Source: Ailanthus altissimus (lineage: Eukaryota > Streptophyta > Magnoliopsida > Sapindales > Simaroubaceae). From it: a stretch of DNA of 64,000 bases. Of this stretch, positions 60,312-64,000 are shown in pieces. The notes beneath the pieces are model-generated. The model was not told where the DNA came from. It did not search any database and was given only the letters and a program-made list of their open reading frames with translations. Each line of letters opens with the position of its first letter. Position 1 is the first letter of the stretch. The stretch is taken from positions 21,068,014 through 21,132,013 of the forward strand of contig OX327699.1 in the NCBI GenBank assembly GCA_946807835.1. The letters are read 5' to 3'. The position numbers and the translations under genes were made by a program.

Positions 60312-60442
60312 TGACAAAGTATGAGTAAATCATACTTATATTTAACTAACAAATGTACACTAATTTATAGGAAAAATAAACTCTCCTAAGTTCTAATTAT
60401 AGAGCATACACAGCTGTAATGTGCTATAATACACAGTTGTAA
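60312..60442 (-). repeat. Truncated 5' LTR of the Copia element
   Basis: It matches the 3' LTR from its end (60312) to about position 60442, where the match stops abruptly and TGTTGGAGATT begins. The missing outer 55 or so bases of this LTR are not seen in the window. Confidence 0.8.
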
Positions 60443-61560
60443 TGTTGGAGATTGTGCTTACGTGTCATTCCGATATATAGTAAACATTTTAATAATAATC
60501 GTTAATATATAATTATATGGTAAGAAGTTTGTAACTTTTTTAGATATTGTAGATCTAAAGGAGTTTAGATCTGATATAAAAGAATTTATGTCAGCGCTAA
60601 AGTTAGCAATTCTAAAAAGTTAGAACAATATCTGAAATGGGACAAAAATTTGAGAATAATACAGTAATGACGTAGTTGCAAAGAGTTACAAATGGTGCTA
60701 AGAAATGTCATTGCACAATATGTTATTGAAAACATCGTTCCTGATCCATGATTATCAACACGGGTCGATTGATATTCCTTTTGGATTAGTGTATGTTTAT
60801 ATCTGAATGATTCAGATGGTTAGTCTTAGCAGACCATGGACTTAGCGAAAGTTCATATAAGTATGTAGGTATTCAGTAAGGACTAGTATTAAACAAACTT
60901 ATGAGGACCTCCATTAGACATCCTATAAAGCCTTCAATGGAGGGTCTTATCGAGTTGAGTAGTATTCGTGATTCTTTGACCTGAGCGCCACGATGGGCTT
61001 GTGAGTGATCCACTATATTTTAGTTCCACGCATGTGAGAGACTTTTCATAGTTTGACCGCTAGGTGTCGATAGGTATGCTCTGATGCCCATGAAGTCTGA
61101 TGTGCGTAGATATGGGATTTGTTAGCTTATATTGGTAAGTTGTATATCTTAATACTCCGATATTATATTTTAGGAAGTCTTGTGGCCATAAGCATAAATT
61201 CTCGAAAAAGATTTTTTCATAGGGTTAAATAATATCACAAGGGAGTTTGCGAAAATACAAATCTGGAGGTAAGTTTACAGTCGAGCATATAGAGATTTGA
61301 TAGTGATGATCTATATCTATGTTCTTTCAAGATATAGGTGACAGAGAGATTATATGGATATGATTAATCTCAACTTGTATGGTTTAAAGTGTCGTTTTGT
61401 AATATCCATAGCATATATGTGGGCATCGTTCACAGACTGGCAAAAGTATTCTGTAAGACAAACAAGTGTGAACTTATAGAGTCTCATAAAATAAAGTGTA
61501 CTCGTTGAGTATTGGGGTAGGTACGGATTAATCTAAAAAGGTTTCAGAAAGCAAGATACG
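60443..61560 (+). mobile_element. LTR-like sequence, forward copy
   Basis: It starts with TGTTGGAGATTGTGCTTACG, the form of an LTR start, and is homologous along its length to the reverse complement of 62385-63752. Shared words include 'GTGCGTAGATATGGGATT', 'GGCTTGTGAGTGATC', 'ATTCGTGATTCTTTGACCTG' and 'TTGAGTAGTATTCGTGA'. No coding region was recognised. It is probably an LTR or internal part of a non-autonomous element. Confidence 0.6.
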
Positions 61561-62384
61561 TTTTATGACCTATTTAGAAAGTGGAAAACATAGTTTGCAA
61601 ATATTTTAAACAAGTTTCTATTGCATGAAAATGTATATTGCACACATGGCATCCATGCATAGCCATTTGTGTGACAAATGATAGCACGTGACAAATTATG
61701 GGATATGGTATTTCGGTTCAAAATCATATTGGGTGCGTGTATGCATGTGCACGTGTCTATTATTCATTAATACATATCCATGCATCTCATACAATATATA
61801 TGCAACGAAAGCTGAAAATTTAATTTCATAAAACAATGAACACAATAAATTTTTTGTTTCATTACACTAATGAACAAATTAAAATATATTAATCACATTA
61901 ATATTATAATTAAGAATAATCACATCGCAAGTCTTTGGAATGGTTAAGCTGGAGTATCGCCTAAAATGAACTCGTTAACAATTTTAAGATTCAACGGGGT
62001 GAACTTGAGTCACAAGAATAACAGCCTTAATTTTTCAGCACTGATTTAACTCTTAAACTTCGAGATTAAAATTAACTCTTAATCTTCAATTTAACACTTA
62101 AATTATAAATATTAGTTAAACACTTTAACTAATATACATTTGTTTCAAAGTAATAGAAATAATTTTTTTAATACAACTCTTGTATAAATAAAATAATTTC
62201 TTTTATTACCTTTTAATAGCCGGCCAATATAAGAACATAAAAATGGAAGTTTAAGTAATCAACTATTGAAAGTAAAACTTATCTTTTGTTTTTTTGGAAT
62301 GAATAAAGCATTAACTCCTTTTCTTGGCAACCAAATGAAAACAATTTTTATTCTTCTTCAAAGTGAAAAATGGCCGACCATACT
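61561..62384. other. Spacer between the inverted LTR-like copies
   Basis: This is AT-rich, non-coding DNA. It contains words such as CCATGCAT and GTGACAAAT that recur just beyond the right copy (63750-63800), so both copies may share a flanking internal region. Confidence 0.4.
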
Positions 62385-63752
62385 TTAATTCGGTACGTTG
62401 CCCCAGTACACAACAAGTACAATTTATATTGCGAGAGTCTCTTGTCAAATGAAACTATTTTATGAGTTCATGATCAATACCTCACGCACATGTCACGAAT
62501 ATTATAAATCAGTGCATTAGACCATACAAGCTAACGATAAAGTGCATACGTATAATCTTTCAGTCACCTATATCCTTAAACCGTCACTTATATCCTGGAA
62601 GAGCGGGAATATAAATCAGCATTGTCAAATTCCCATATGCTCATCCTTGAACTTATCTCTAGATTTGCATTTTGAAAAATAATATTCGCAAACTCCTTTG
62701 CGATATTGTTTAACCTTATGAAAAAATATTTTTGCAGGGGTTTGTACTTTTGGCTAAAAGATTTTATGAAATATAATCTCGGAGCATTAGGATATACAAC
62801 TCCCCTATGAGAGTTAACGAATCCCATATCTACGCACACCAGACTTTATGAGCATCGAACTATACCCAGCGACACGTAATGGTCAGACCATGAAAGGTCT
62901 CTGACATCCATGAAACCAAAGTATGGTAGATTACTCATAAGCTCACCATGACACTCAGGTCAGGATATACAACTCCCCTATGAGAGCTAACGAATCCCAT
63001 ATCTACGCACACCGGACTCCATGAGCATCGAACTATACCCAGCAACACGTAATGGTCAGACCATGAAAGGTCTCTGACATCCATGGAACCAAAGTATGGT
63101 AGATCACTCACAAGCTCACCATGACACTCAGGTCAAAGGATCACGAATACTACTCAACTCAAGAAGACATTCCATTAACGATTTCATATGATATCTATTG
63201 GGGTCCTCGTGAGTCTATTCAGTATCTAGTCTTGGCTGAATACCCGCATGCCTATACAAGCTCTAAGCATATGGTCAGTTAAGAATAACCATTTGTACCT
63301 TACAGTTATAAACATACACTGATCTATATGAAAGAGATCTACCGATGGACTCACATCGATAAAAATAAATCAGGAATATAGTGTTTGAGAACATACTTGT
63401 ATAATGATATTTCTTAACACTTATTACAACTATGTCATTACTAATATACCCTCAGGTCTTTGTTCCGTTTCAAACAATGATCTAACTCCTTAAATCTGGC
63501 TGACTCTTATAACCTGCTAACTCTTAGCATTTACAACTCTGAACTCTGCTAACTCTTAGTTTTGGTTTAAACTCCTTTAGAATATATCTGAACTTTTTCA
63601 TATAATATAATGTCTGTAACGTTACAAGAATTGTATCATATACGTTTAATATTAACGATTTTATTAAAAATATTTATTATATAGATATTAAACAATTAAT
63701 ATTCATACAATATTTGAATGACATGTAAACACTAATTCTAATACAAATATCA
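62385..63752 (-). mobile_element. LTR-like sequence, inverted copy
   Basis: This is the reverse-complement counterpart of the forward copy. Its outer end near 63752 on the minus strand reads TTAGAATTAGTGTTTACATG, aligned with the start TTGGAGATTGTGCTTACGTG of the forward copy. It carries an internal 173-base tandem duplication not present in the forward copy. No coding region was recognised. Confidence 0.6.
62789..63134. repeat. 173-bp tandem duplication in the inverted copy
   Basis: Two direct copies begin GGATATACAACTCCCCTATG at 62790 and 62963, with a period of 173 bases and only a few differences (for example GAGAGTTAACG versus GAGAGCTAACG). It arose after the split from the forward copy, which has a single block. 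Confidence 0.92.
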
Positions 63753-63798
63753 TCCATGCAAAGTGTTTGCATGGATAACACAAGTGACATTTGTCACT
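63753..63798. repeat. Two adjacent short perfect hairpins
   Basis: TCCATGCAAA and TTTGCATGGA form a 10-base stem around a short loop. They are followed directly by AGTGACA and TGTCACT. Both are perfect. They lie just outside the LTR-like copy and may be part of the element interior. Confidence 0.7.
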
Positions 63799-64000
63799 CG
63801 TGCATTAGCTTGTGCGTTTAAAGCTTAGCTTCATGATGGACAAGTGTTCGTAAAGGAAGTATTAAGCTAAAAAAAAAAACAAATGTAAGAGTTCATTGGT
63901 TGATGAATTAATTTGTTGAATGCAAAATTCGTGCAAAGTGTTTGAGAGAAAATAGCAACTTTGAGAATGTTGCATTCTGGTCTCTAACTTAGTCTTTAAG
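63799..64000. other. Unassigned right edge
   Basis: No gene was recognised. The sequence may continue the interior of the LTR-like element beyond the window. Confidence 0.4.

Larger units (their letters stand above)
56033..60442 (-). mobile_element. Decayed Copia (Ty1) LTR retrotransposon
   Basis: The element reads on the minus strand. The 5' LTR remnant is at 60312-60442 and the 3' LTR at 56033-56218. Between them, in the right order for Copia, are gag/protease debris, a pre-integrase zinc region, integrase, reverse transcriptase and the start of RNase H. Each part is broken by stops and frameshifts, so the element is dead. The integrase-before-RT order shows Copia rather than Gypsy. Nearly all stops are private lesions, which points to an old insertion. 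The 5' LTR is cut at 60442 by another LTR-like sequence. Confidence 0.9.

Overview
This window is nuclear DNA from a flowering plant, most likely a rosid eudicot. Codon use, short AT-rich GT/AG introns, plastid-targeted proteins, a Copia retrotransposon primed by initiator tRNA-Met and many AT-rich intergenic stretches support this. A Sapindales/Citrus-like source is only an impression from the protein sequences; no search was possible.

Six well-supported protein-coding loci are spread over the window. From left to right they are: a plastid-targeted UPF0114 membrane protein (391-1677, plus strand, 5 exons); the exocyst subunit SEC3A (2730-14539, minus, 25 exons rebuilt with every splice phase consistent, 885 residues); a dirigent-family gene broken by one frameshift (15513-16045, minus); a DUF616 (MUCI70/TOD1-like) Golgi-type membrane protein (35183-37906, minus, 6 exons); an ARIADNE-type RBR E3 ubiquitin ligase (43544-47363, minus, 6 exons); and plastid ribosomal protein S9 (50580-52507, minus, 2 exons). 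They are unrelated housekeeping or secretory genes and form no operon or pathway cluster.

Between them lie accessory regions. Two partial, intron-containing copies of the ARIADNE gene sit at about 18.88-19.38 kb and 41.57-42.06 kb. A Copia-type LTR fragment at about 23.1-23.6 kb leads into an unusual satellite domain (23.75-31.69 kb). In it, a degenerate monomer of roughly 150-230 bp switches orientation near 24.6 kb. It has been organised into a higher-order repeat of 1414 bp (8 monomers), present in 2.6 almost identical copies at 27374-31086. Each monomer, read on the minus strand, carries a pyrimidine tract followed by an AG resembling a 3' splice site. A region of small tandem duplications and a possible unrecognised minus-strand gene follow (31.7-34.1 kb).

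The right end is transposon-rich. At about 53.4-55.45 kb is a candidate Pack-MULE: long inverted repeats enclosing a captured ubinuclein-like exon with its splice sites. At 56033-60442 is a decayed minus-strand Copia element with LTRs, a primer-binding site, and protease, integrase and reverse-transcriptase remnants. Finally, two copies of another LTR-like sequence lie in inverted orientation (60443-about 61550 and about 62385-63752), one with an internal 173-bp duplication.

The 1414-bp higher-order satellite with splice-acceptor-like monomers is the most unusual structure seen. The gene-capturing inverted-repeat element is second.
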